From Nannocystis punicea (GTDB lineage: Bacteria; Myxococcota_A; Polyangia; Nannocystales; Nannocystaceae): DNA of 64,000 nt. Both the position numbers and the translations under genes were made by a program. Below, piece by piece: positions 25,434 to 32,340 of the stretch. Under the pieces are notes generated by a model. The model was not told the origin of the DNA and ran no database searches. It saw nothing but the letters and a program-made list of their open reading frames with translations. Where the stretch lies: contig NZ_CP114040.1 in NCBI RefSeq assembly GCF_026965555.1, positions 1,426,001 to 1,490,000 of the forward strand, given 5' to 3'. Position 1 is the first letter of the stretch. The number at the start of each line of letters is the position of its first letter.

Positions 25434-26645
25434 GTGCGCCGCAAGGGTCGCTGTCTCCGCTTCGCATTCATGCTCTCGCTCGCGATTGCGGGCTGTCACA
25501 GGGAGTCGTCGCAGCCGCCGCCGAGCGATGACTCGTGCTTCGGCGCGCAGTGTGTCGAGCAGGCCGAGGCGGCCATGTTCTACAAGGATTACGACAACGC
25601 GCGCGAGCCGTTGAAGGCGGTGTGCGAGAAGAACGACGGGTTCCAGTGCTTCCGCCTGGCGGAGCTGTACCAGAACGGGCGCGGCGGGCCGGTCGACCTG
25701 CCCAAGGCGGCGGAGGTGTACGAGAAGTCGTGCGCGGCAGACTACCCGGAGGCGTGCGAGCGCCGCTCGGACATGGCGCGCGACGGCACGGGGACGCCGG
25801 CGATCGAGCTCGAGTACGCGATCAAGGCGTGCACCGGCGGGCGACCGGCCGCGTGCACGCGGGCGGGCCAGCAGCTGAGCGCCGGCCGCGGGGTCGAGGC
25901 CGATCAGACGCAGGCGATCGACCTGTATCAGCAGGGCTGCAAGCTCGGCGACATCGACGGCTGCACCGGCGTCGGCGACATCCTGCTCGCGCCGGACAGC
26001 TCGGCCGAGGCCAAGATGCGCGGGGTGACGGCCTACATCAACGCGTGCATCGGCCACAGCGCGTACGGCTGCTTCAAGGCGGGCCTCGCGTTCCACGACG
26101 GGACCGGCACCAAGCGCGACGTCGTCAAGGCCGAACAGCACTTCGCCCGCGCGTGCGAGTGGCAGCACGACGACTCGTGCCACGTGGTCAAGCAGCTGGC
26201 CGAGGCCGCCGGCAAGCCGGTGGAGCTCGAGCTGACGACGAAGGCGGCGGAGCTGGGCGCCGGCGGGCTCGAGACGCGCGACGTGTCGTGCCGCATGAGC
26301 GAGCAGGGCGTGCCGGCGCTGGCGAAGGTGATCGCCGGGGTGGCGAAGAGCAAGGATTCGCTCGACTCGTGCGCGAAGGAGGGCGCGGCGATCGCCGTCC
26401 GCTGGGCGTTCGAGGACGGTAAGCTCCGCGAGGCCAAGGTGGTCGGCAAGGCGCCGAAGCAGTTGAAGGAGTGCGTGTCGTACGTGCTGCGCAAGAAGGC
26501 CAAGTACGCGCGCACGGGCACGTGCCAGGCGGTGCTGCTGGTCGGCGATCCGGACGGCGCGGCCAAGGCCCTGGCCGCGCGGGCCAACGCGCCGGTCGAC
26601 GACGGCCGGAAGCACATCCGCATGAGCCACGAGGACGAGGAGTAG
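25434..26645 (+). CDS. Sel1-like repeat lipoprotein
   Basis: The product has about 403 residues from GTG 25434, which supplies the basic n-region (MRRKGRCLRFAFMLSLAIAGC) ahead of the lipobox; an ATG start at 25470 would leave only a very short signal peptide. The next ~230 residues contain Sel1-like helical repeats with alternating Cys ('NDGFQCFRLAELYQNGRGG', 'DIDGCTGVGDILLA', 'SAYGCFKAGLAFHDGTGT'). The last ~110 residues ('AVRWAFEDGKLREAKVVGKAPKQLKECV') resemble the energy-transducer-like AgmX/PglI C-terminal segment seen in myxobacterial proteins. Likely a periplasmic or outer-membrane scaffold. Confidence 0.82.
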   Translation: MRRKGRCLRFAFMLSLAIAGCHRESSQPPPSDDSCFGAQCVEQAEAAMFYKDYDNAREPLKAVCEKNDGFQCFRLAELYQNGRGGPVDLPKAAEVYEKSCAADYPEACERRSDMARDGTGTPAIELEYAIKACTGGRPAACTRAGQQLSAGRGVEADQTQAIDLYQQGCKLGDIDGCTGVGDILLAPDSSAEAKMRGVTAYINACIGHSAYGCFKAGLAFHDGTGTKRDVVKAEQHFARACEWQHDDSCHVVKQLAEAAGKPVELELTTKAAELGAGGLETRDVSCRMSEQGVPALAKVIAGVAKSKDSLDSCAKEGAAIAVRWAFEDGKLREAKVVGKAPKQLKECVSYVLRKKAKYARTGTCQAVLLVGDPDGAAKALAARANAPVDDGRKHIRMSHEDEE

Positions 26646-26730
26646 CGCGCTCGCGTCCGCCACGGCTCGCGCGTTCGCTCCGCGGATGAGCCTGGTTGTG
26701 GTACGGCCGACGGCGGGGTACCGTCGGCGA

Positions 26731-27225
26731 ATGAGTGGCTTGCGACTCCACCCATTCCTGGCCGCGCTCGCGCTGCTGGCGGCGTGCTCCGACACGGGCA
26801 AGGACACCGACGGCGACACGACGACGACGACGACGACGAGCGGCGGCACCGCGGCGACGACGAGCGGTGGCGGCACCGAGACGACGACGGGCGACGACAC
26901 CGAGGCGACGGCGAGCAGCACTGCGCCGACCGGCAGCACCACGGTGATGCCCGATCCCGACTACCGCCGCGAGTGCCAGGCCGGCGACTTCGTGTGCGAC
27001 GATTTGGGCTGCGAGGAGGTGACGATCCCCGACGAGTGCTACAAGCGGTGCACCCCGGACGGCGAGGTCGGCGGGGTCGACAGCGAGTGCGACGAGCCGG
27101 AGCGGCCGTTCTGCAGCCAGGTCGGCCTGGCCGACGGCGGCGACTTCGCCTGCAACGCGTGTGTGCACATCTGCAAGGCGGAGTCGGAGAATTGGTGCGA
27201 CTTCGCGGCCGACGAGTGCCAGTAG
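26731..27225 (+). CDS. Small Cys-rich lipoprotein, paralog A
   Basis: The product has 164 residues. The lipobox 'LLAACSD' is followed by a Thr/Gly linker encoded in part by an ACG trinucleotide run (26818-26838), then a compact domain of about 85 residues with ten or more Cys. The core 'GEVGGVDSECDEPERPFC' and 'SQVGLADGGDF' are shared almost word for word with the next gene. ATG 26731 begins the signal peptide. The domain family is not recognised; disulfide bonding and surface exposure are inferred. Confidence 0.83.
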   Translation: MSGLRLHPFLAALALLAACSDTGKDTDGDTTTTTTTSGGTAATTSGGGTETTTGDDTEATASSTAPTGSTTVMPDPDYRRECQAGDFVCDDLGCEEVTIPDECYKRCTPDGEVGGVDSECDEPERPFCSQVGLADGGDFACNACVHICKAESENWCDFAADECQ

Positions 27226-27332
27226 GCGGATGAGCGCGACGCGGACGTCACGGCTGCGTCTGCAGGGCTCGCGCGCTCACCCGTGATTGGGCGGGGGCGC
27301 GGCCGCGGTACGCCGGTTGCACGGCGAGCCGC

Positions 27333-27842
27333 ATGCGCTTCGCCTCGTTCTTCGCCGCTCTCCTCGTGTCCATCTCTGCCTGTACGTCCCGCGAGCCCGG
27401 CACCGGCTCCGACAGCGACGCGACCTCCGAGGCGACGAGCGGGACGGGGACGGGCTCGAGCAGCACGGTGGCGAGCACGGTGGAGGCGAGCACGTCGGAG
27501 GCGAGCAGCACGGAGGCGAGCACGTCGGAGGCGAGCAGCGAGCCGACCGGGACCGGCAGCACGACCGCGGACCCGAACTACGAGCGCGAGTGCCAGCCGG
27601 GTGACTTCGTGTGCCATGATTGGGGCTGCCAGGAGGTGACGAAGGAGGGCGAGTGCTACAAGCCGTGTACGCCGGACGGCGAGATCGGCGGGGTCGACAG
27701 CGAGTGCGACGAGCCGGAGCGGCCGTTCTGCAGCCAGGTCGGCCTGGCGCTCGGCGGCGACTTCGATTGCAACGGCTGCGCCCACGTCTGCATCGCCGAG
27801 CCGCTCAACTGGTGCGATTACGGGACCGATCAGTGCGAATGA
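27333..27842 (+). CDS. Small Cys-rich lipoprotein, paralog B
   Basis: The product has 169 residues and is a tandem duplicate of the preceding gene: 'RECQ.GDFVC.D.GC.EVT', 'ECYK.CTPDGE', 'GGVDSECDEPERPFC' and 'NWCD' line up. The lipobox is 'SISAC'. Its linker differs: Ser/Glu/Ala/Thr-rich, encoded by a 30-bp tandem repeat at about 27487-27540. The conserved domain with diverged linkers shows that the Cys-rich part is under selection. A hairpin follows 26 bp after the stop. Confidence 0.83.
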   Translation: MRFASFFAALLVSISACTSREPGTGSDSDATSEATSGTGTGSSSTVASTVEASTSEASSTEASTSEASSEPTGTGSTTADPNYERECQPGDFVCHDWGCQEVTKEGECYKPCTPDGEIGGVDSECDEPERPFCSQVGLALGGDFDCNGCAHVCIAEPLNWCDYGTDQCE

Positions 27843-27867
27843 CGATGTCGTGAGCCATTGTCGCGAT

Positions 27868-27898
27868 ATGCCCTTTTGGGCATGTTCTTGGAGACATG
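27868..27898. terminator. ATGCCC-TTTT-GGGCAT hairpin with GACATG extension
   Basis: ATGCCC (27868-27873) and GGGCAT (27878-27883) form a perfect stem with a TTTT loop. CATGT (27881-27885) can pair alternatively with ACATG (27894-27898). It begins 26 bp after the stop of the Cys-rich paralog B gene, as expected for a terminator, and belongs to the GGACATG hairpin family. Confidence 0.5.
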
Positions 27899-27990
27899 GT
27901 CGCGCCGAGCGGCCGCGGGTGCGGGGGCGGACACCCCCGAGGGGATTCCCGCGCGCGGGCGGGCGTGGCTCGCGGTATGAAGGCTCCGTC

Positions 27991-28968
27991 GTGCCGCGTC
28001 CACCGCTCACCGTCGTCGTCTGCCTCGCCCTCGCCTGCGCCCCCGAGGCCGTCCAGGGCACCTCCACCGAGACGGCGGGCACGGACGACGCGGGCACGGC
28101 GACCGGCGGCGACTCGGAGGCAGGCACTGCGCCGACGTCGACCGCAGGCGGCGTGTGCGGCGACGGCCAGGTCGACCCGGGCGAGGCGTGCGACGACGGC
28201 AACGACGCCGACGACGACGCGTGCACGCAGACCTGCGCGCTGCCGAGCTGCAGCGACGGGCTCAAGGACGGCGACGAGAGCGATGTCGACTGCGGGGGCG
28301 ACTGCTCACCGTGCGCCGACGACTCGACCTGCCACGAGGCGGCCGACTGCGCCTCGGGCGTGTGCGCGGGCACCTGCGTCGGACTCTACGCCAGCTGCCT
28401 CGAGCTGCACGGCTGGCAGCCGAACCTGCCCGATGGGATGTACGGCATCGACCCGGACGGCGACGGCGTGGCGGTCGAGGTCTGGTGTGACATGATCGGC
28501 GGCGGCTGGACCGAGGTCGCGCGCGAGACGATGGAGGCGCCGAGCGGCTGGAGCGCGGGCGCTGCGGGCAGCTGCGGGGCGCTGAGCGACCACCTGCTCG
28601 GCGGCGCGGGCCAGTTCGGCGCCGGCGCGACCACCGAGAAGACCTTCAGTCTCATGGGCGTGCCGCACATGGCGGTGCGGGTGATCGCGCAGGCGATCAT
28701 CGTCGATTCGTGGGAGGCCGAGACGCTCCGGCTCGAGATCGACGGCCAGGCGGTGGCCTCGGGGGTGTGCTCGCAGGGGATCCCCGGCAGCTGCGGCAAC
28801 ATGGACAGTCAATGCGGCGACCCGAATTACAAGGAGGGGAAGCTCGAGCTCAACGGGATGATCGACCTGCCGGGCGACGCAGCGACGGTCCGCTTCTCGA
28901 GCACCCTCGACCAGGGCCCCGAGGACGAGGCGTGGGGGATCGACGCGGTGTCCGTGCGCGTGAAGTGA
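27991..28968 (+). CDS. Lipoprotein with DUF4215 and fibrinogen-like module
   Basis: The product has 325 residues from GTG 27991, preceded by AAGG at about 27980. This start places 'VPRPPLTVVVCLALACAPE' as signal peptide plus lipobox; upstream in-frame sequence to 27850 overlaps a hairpin and is unlikely. After a Thr/Gly linker come one DUF4215 repeat ('CGDGQVDPGEACDDGND'), a Cys-rich piece ('DVDCGGDCSPC'), and a domain with 'DGMYGIDPDGDG', 'VEVWCDM' and 'GGGWTEV'. That signature is the fibrinogen-C-terminal/intelectin-type entry motif used in bacterial surface lectin-like proteins. Binding to glycans is inference. Confidence 0.8.
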   Translation: MPRPPLTVVVCLALACAPEAVQGTSTETAGTDDAGTATGGDSEAGTAPTSTAGGVCGDGQVDPGEACDDGNDADDDACTQTCALPSCSDGLKDGDESDVDCGGDCSPCADDSTCHEAADCASGVCAGTCVGLYASCLELHGWQPNLPDGMYGIDPDGDGVAVEVWCDMIGGGWTEVARETMEAPSGWSAGAAGSCGALSDHLLGGAGQFGAGATTEKTFSLMGVPHMAVRVIAQAIIVDSWEAETLRLEIDGQAVASGVCSQGIPGSCGNMDSQCGDPNYKEGKLELNGMIDLPGDAATVRFSSTLDQGPEDEAWGIDAVSVRVK

Positions 28969-28988
28969 GCCGCGCGAGGATGAGTTTT

Positions 28989-29016
28989 AAGGACATGTCA
29001 CCGAGGACATGTCCTT
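28989..29016. terminator. Perfect 11-bp AAGGACATGTC hairpin between convergent genes
   Basis: AAGGACATGTC (28989-28999) pairs perfectly with GACATGTCCTT (29006-29016) around the loop ACCGAG. It lies 21 bp after the stop of the plus-strand gene and 154 bp before the stop of the minus-strand gene. Each arm itself contains the palindrome GACATGTC. No U tract follows. Confidence 0.55.
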
Positions 29017-29169
29017 GTGGTCATTCATACGAGCTCCGGCGCCAGCGGTCGGAGCGGCTGCCGCCCATCTCGAGCGCGAGCGAGGTGAGCTGCGAGCTTC
29101 GGATCACGTCGACCCACGCGGGCGGTCACCTCGTCGCCTTTGACCCGGCGAGGGCCGGCGGTCGGCCCC

Positions 29170-30483
29170 TCACTCTTTCGGATCACCTGTCTCTGCGCGG
29201 ACATGTACCGCCTGCAGCATCAGCGGCGCGCGCATCGGTCGCGTCGTCAGGACCGCCATGCGCCGGCTCCTCTGCAGATCCCACGAGGGTCGCGGCTCGC
29301 CGAGGCTCGCCAGCAGCCACAGCTCGTCGCGGCCGAGCGCCACCACCCTGAGCGGCGTCAGCGGCTCCGGCCTCGCCAGTCTCTGCTTCGGCTCCGGCAC
29401 CTCGATCGGCGCCAGCGGCACCGGCTCCCACTGCCCGGCCGTCTCCTGTGCGGGCGGTGGCCGGCGGTGCAGTCCGCGATCGTTGGTCAGCCACAGCGTC
29501 CCGCCGACCGCCTCGGTCAGCGACGTCACGCAAGCGCCGTCCGGCAGCGCCTGCGGCTGCCACGCCCCGTCGGTCAGGCGATCGAGCGACGGCACTTTTT
29601 CCTGTGTGCAGCGGGCGACGTAGAGCCGCGCGGGATCTCGGCCCACCACCATCGGCCGATCGCGATCCGCCAAGTCCGGTCGCTCGCGGTCCGGCGGGCG
29701 CGGGAGCTCCGTCCATTCGCTCGCGCCGGGCGACCAGCGCAGCAGCGACGGCTCACCCCGCTGCACCACCAGCGACCCGTCGGCGAACGCCAGCAGGTCG
29801 ACCGCGACGGCCCCCGGCGGCAGCGGCGGCCACTGCGTCGCGCCGCCGTCCAGGCGATCGACCGTCGTCCGCGGCACGGAGCCCCGCTCCTGCAACCAAC
29901 TCAACCCCATGTCGCTTTCGCCGAGGTTGTAGTCGAATGCGAAGCCGCGCACCGCGATCGGCGTCCCGTCGGGCAGCGCCGCATAGGCGCTGTGGTACTC
30001 GTCGAGCACCGACGCGCCGGCCAGCGGCGTCCGCGTCCACGCCGCGCCGTCCCACCGCCACGCCGCGAAGTACACCGCGGCACGGGTCATGCGGGTGAAC
30101 CCCGTTACGAACGCCAGGTCCGGCCAGCGCCCGCCGATCGGCCCCGACATTCGGCCCGGCCAGCCGCGGGCCCACGCCGGGTCGCTGCGCAGCGGGCCCT
30201 CGCCGGCCGGCGCGAACGCGACGACCGCGTCGCCGTACACCGCCACGCCCTCGTCGGCCATCACCGCCAGCGCCAGCGAATCGTCGTGCAGGGCCGCCAG
30301 GTACATCCCGCCGGCGGGCCGCGGGATGTCCTCGGGGACAGGCGGCGCCTGGTCCTCCTTCGAGCTGTCCTTGGGGACAGGCGGCGCCTGGTCCTCCTTC
30401 GAGCTGTCCTTGGGGACAGGGCCCGTGCTCGACGTGCACCCGGCCGCGAGCGCGCACGCGAGGAGCCGCCGGAGGATCGCCAT
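29170..30483 (-). CDS. Lipoprotein with 39-bp repeat in linker, propeller-like domain
   Basis: The product has 437 residues. The signal peptide ends 'CALAAGC' (lipobox). The short linker consists of two and a half copies of a 13-residue unit (SSKEDQAPPVPKD), encoded by a 39-bp tandem repeat in which each unit carries a TGTCC..GGACA hairpin. The remaining ~380 residues have Trp- and Asp-rich blade-like repeats ('AAWRWDGAAWTRTPL', 'LLAFADGSLVVQRGEPSLLRW', 'GGTLWLTNDRGLHR'), consistent with a beta-propeller. Family not recognised. Its start codon lies about 300 bp from the left end of the IS element. Confidence 0.8.
   Translation of the reverse strand: MAILRRLLACALAAGCTSSTGPVPKDSSKEDQAPPVPKDSSKEDQAPPVPEDIPRPAGGMYLAALHDDSLALAVMADEGVAVYGDAVVAFAPAGEGPLRSDPAWARGWPGRMSGPIGGRWPDLAFVTGFTRMTRAAVYFAAWRWDGAAWTRTPLAGASVLDEYHSAYAALPDGTPIAVRGFAFDYNLGESDMGLSWLQERGSVPRTTVDRLDGGATQWPPLPPGAVAVDLLAFADGSLVVQRGEPSLLRWSPGASEWTELPRPPDRERPDLADRDRPMVVGRDPARLYVARCTQEKVPSLDRLTDGAWQPQALPDGACVTSLTEAVGGTLWLTNDRGLHRRPPPAQETAGQWEPVPLAPIEVPEPKQRLARPEPLTPLRVVALGRDELWLLASLGEPRPSWDLQRSRRMAVLTTRPMRAPLMLQAVHVRAETGDPKE
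30327..30418. repeat. Three TGTCC-N4-GGACA hairpins in a 39-bp tandem array (coding)
   Basis: Hairpins lie at 30327-30340 (loop TCGG), 30366-30379 and 30405-30418 (loop TTGG). The last two are exactly 39 bp apart, and the sequence between them is repeated, so hairpin and spacer have been duplicated together in frame. This is the only place in the window where the element is amplified in tandem. Confidence 0.75.
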
Positions 30484-30779
30484 CCGCGCAGCTTACCACG
30501 TCGCTCGGCCGTGTCTCGTGGGGGCCGCTCCGCGGTGGCGAGCCCGACGCGCTCCAGGCGTTCGCGCGTCACGCAGAGATGGGCGCGACCCACCTACGTC
30601 CGCGTGAACGCGCTCGAGCTCGCGCGCGAGGTGATGGGCGGGCTCCTGTCGACCGTCACCCGGGACCGCGACAGGTCACCGCCGCGCCCCTGGCGGGCTG
30701 CGGGCAACCGTGGACATTGCCCGACAGGGGCCTCCTCGCGCCTCGCCGGAGCCCGGCGCGAGGGCGGGTCGAGAGGCTC

Positions 30780-30812
30780 CTAGTACATCCGGCCCGAAGT
30801 TCTCCAGGGGTT
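30780..30812 (+). repeat. IS630 left terminal inverted repeat
   Basis: Begins CTAGTACATCCGGCCCG and ends CCAGGGGTT. Differs from the inverted right end only at positions 8, 9 and 12 of 33. The leading C-TA belongs to the flank and target duplication. Confidence 0.9.
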
Positions 30813-30813
30813 G

Positions 30814-31134
30814 CTAGGCCCTCTCTGCAAGGGTCCAGCCGAAGTTGCCGAGGAGCAGCTCGAGCAGTTCGTCGCGAGAGGCGCGGAAGGGTGTTGGTTC
30901 CCAGCGCCCGGTATGGGTAGCCATCTCCAGCTGCCACAAGTTGGCGGCGAGACGGCGCAGGCGCGCGTGCGGGATCGGATCGTGGGTGGGGCCGGACTCG
31001 AGGGTGATGAGCGGGGCGCGATGCCGGACACGGATATGTGCGAGGCCCTGGTGTTGGCGCAGGAACTGCTCGACAGCGCGAGCGTCATCATCCGATTTCG
31101 CAGCGGCGTTGCGGGTGGTGCGTGGACGGCTCAT
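30814..31134 (-). CDS. IS630-associated small accessory protein
   Basis: The product has 106 residues, is basic at the N-terminus ('MSRPRTTRNAAAK') and then mixed alpha/beta ('RRLAANLWQLEMATHTGRWEP', 'DELLELLLGNFGW'). The start ATG overlaps the transposase stop as ATGA (31131-31134), the classic sign of translational coupling, and the gene ends two bases inside the left inverted repeat. Small second ORFs of unknown role are found in some IS630 relatives. Function in transposition or its control is inference. No known domain recognised. Confidence 0.7.
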   Translation of the reverse strand: MSRPRTTRNAAAKSDDDARAVEQFLRQHQGLAHIRVRHRAPLITLESGPTHDPIPHARLRRLAANLWQLEMATHTGRWEPTPFRASRDELLELLLGNFGWTLAERA

Positions 31135-32237
31135 GCGGCGTGGTGCCGCTGAGTGTGGACGAAGTGACCGCGGAAGGTCCAGTTGAACGGGTGCGCTTCG
31201 TCGCTGTTCCAGCGCCGGATGAAGCTCATCACGGCGCGGGGCAAGGCTCCGGCGCAAGGAAAGTCGGCGTAACGAAGGACGCGGCGCTGCAGCAGCGAGA
31301 ACCAGATCTCGATCTGGTTGACCCACGAGGCATGGATCGGCGTGTATACGAAGTGGAAGCGGTCGCCGTGACGCCGGTTGAAGCGAGCCCAACGCTGGTC
31401 CGCACCCTCATAGTGGATGTTGAGGTTATCCCAGACGACGTAGAGCTGGCCGGTAGGATATTTGCGGGCAAGGCTCTCCATGAAGTCCAAGAGGTCCTCG
31501 GCCCGTCGTTGCGGCTTGCACTCGCCCAGGACTTCACCGGTGCGGACGTCGAAGGCCGCGAACAACGACCAGGTACCGCGGCGGACGTACTCGAACTCGA
31601 AACGGCCCGCGCGGCCGGGCGCGGGGAGCTTGCTGGGAAATCTCCGTCCGAGCGCCTGCATGCCGGTCTTCTCGTCGACGCAGAGCACATGAGCTCCGTC
31701 CGGGGGATGATGGTAGAGATCGCAGATGCGCTGAACCTTGCGACAGAAGTCGGGGTCGGGGCTGTGCAGCCAGAGCCTCATCTTGTGCGGCCGGAAATCC
31801 TCGTTGCGCAAGATTCGCCCCACCTCGGACACGCTGAGCCCGACACCTGTCTCATGAAGCAGGCGCCTTGCCAACGTCGCATATGTCCACGTCGAACGGG
31901 TCTGCTGGCCATGCCTGGCAGGCTTGTCACAGGCGAGTTTGATGAGCTTGCAGCGTGTCGCCGGCGATACCCGAGGAGGTCGCCCACTTCGCGGACGATC
32001 CTCGAGCGTCACGACTCGCCCATCACGCGCGAAGCGCCCACGCCACCCCCTCACCGTGTCCACGTGGCAGCCCAATCTCCGCGCAATCTCCTGGTTTGAG
32101 TGCCCTTCGGCAGCGAGGAGCACGAGCCTCGCCCGGAGTACGAGGCGTGCCTCGGCGCGGCCACTCCGGGCCAGCACCTCCAGTTCGTCACGGACCGAAG
32201 GTGCCAAACGAAGCCGTTGTGCTCGTGGGCCTGGCAC
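31131..32237 (-). CDS. IS630-family transposase (DDE)
   Basis: The product has 368 residues, full length for the family. The N-terminal helix-turn-helix ('SNQEIARRLGCHVDTVRGWRGRF', residues about 47-69) should bind the inverted repeats. The catalytic core shows the D-D-E triad: first Asp in 'VLCVDEKTG', second in 'YVVWDNLNIHY', and Glu in 'ASWVNQIEIWF', with spacing typical of IS630/Tc1-like enzymes. No frameshift or stop interrupts it. It would insert at TA dinucleotides, in agreement with the flanks. Confidence 0.95.
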   Translation of the reverse strand: MPGPRAQRLRLAPSVRDELEVLARSGRAEARLVLRARLVLLAAEGHSNQEIARRLGCHVDTVRGWRGRFARDGRVVTLEDRPRSGRPPRVSPATRCKLIKLACDKPARHGQQTRSTWTYATLARRLLHETGVGLSVSEVGRILRNEDFRPHKMRLWLHSPDPDFCRKVQRICDLYHHPPDGAHVLCVDEKTGMQALGRRFPSKLPAPGRAGRFEFEYVRRGTWSLFAAFDVRTGEVLGECKPQRRAEDLLDFMESLARKYPTGQLYVVWDNLNIHYEGADQRWARFNRRHGDRFHFVYTPIHASWVNQIEIWFSLLQRRVLRYADFPCAGALPRAVMSFIRRWNSDEAHPFNWTFRGHFVHTQRHHAA

Positions 32238-32307
32238 ATCGACGAGATCGTTTTCGCGCCTCGCCTATTCCACCGCCTATACCGCCCTGGCGATGGATCC
32301 AGGACAG

Positions 32308-32340
32308 AACCCCTGGAGAACTTCGGGCAGGCAGTACTAG
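32308..32340 (-). repeat. IS630 right terminal inverted repeat
   Basis: Read on the minus strand it begins CTAGTACTGCCTGCCCG and ends CCAGGGGTT, matching the left end at 30 of 33 positions. The TAG at its outer edge is also the stop codon of the neighbouring gene. Confidence 0.9.

Larger units (their letters stand above)
30781..32339 (-). mobile_element. IS630-family insertion sequence, complete
   Basis: The element spans 30783-32337 (1555 bp), flanked on both sides by the TA dinucleotide expected for IS630 target duplication (30781-30782 and 32338-32339). Terminal inverted repeats agree at 30 of 33 positions when the flanking bases are included; they share GCCCGAAGTTCTCCAGGGG. It carries a full-length transposase gene and a small overlapping second gene. 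Nothing suggests decay, so it may be active. The right end abuts the stop codon of a MYXO-CTERM gene, which is regenerated (see findings). Confidence 0.93.

Noticed and set aside
30484..30780. Possible small gene between the lipoprotein and the IS element
   Set aside because: Open frames on the plus strand are Arg-rich, and include GGACA fragments but no start context; treated as intergenic.
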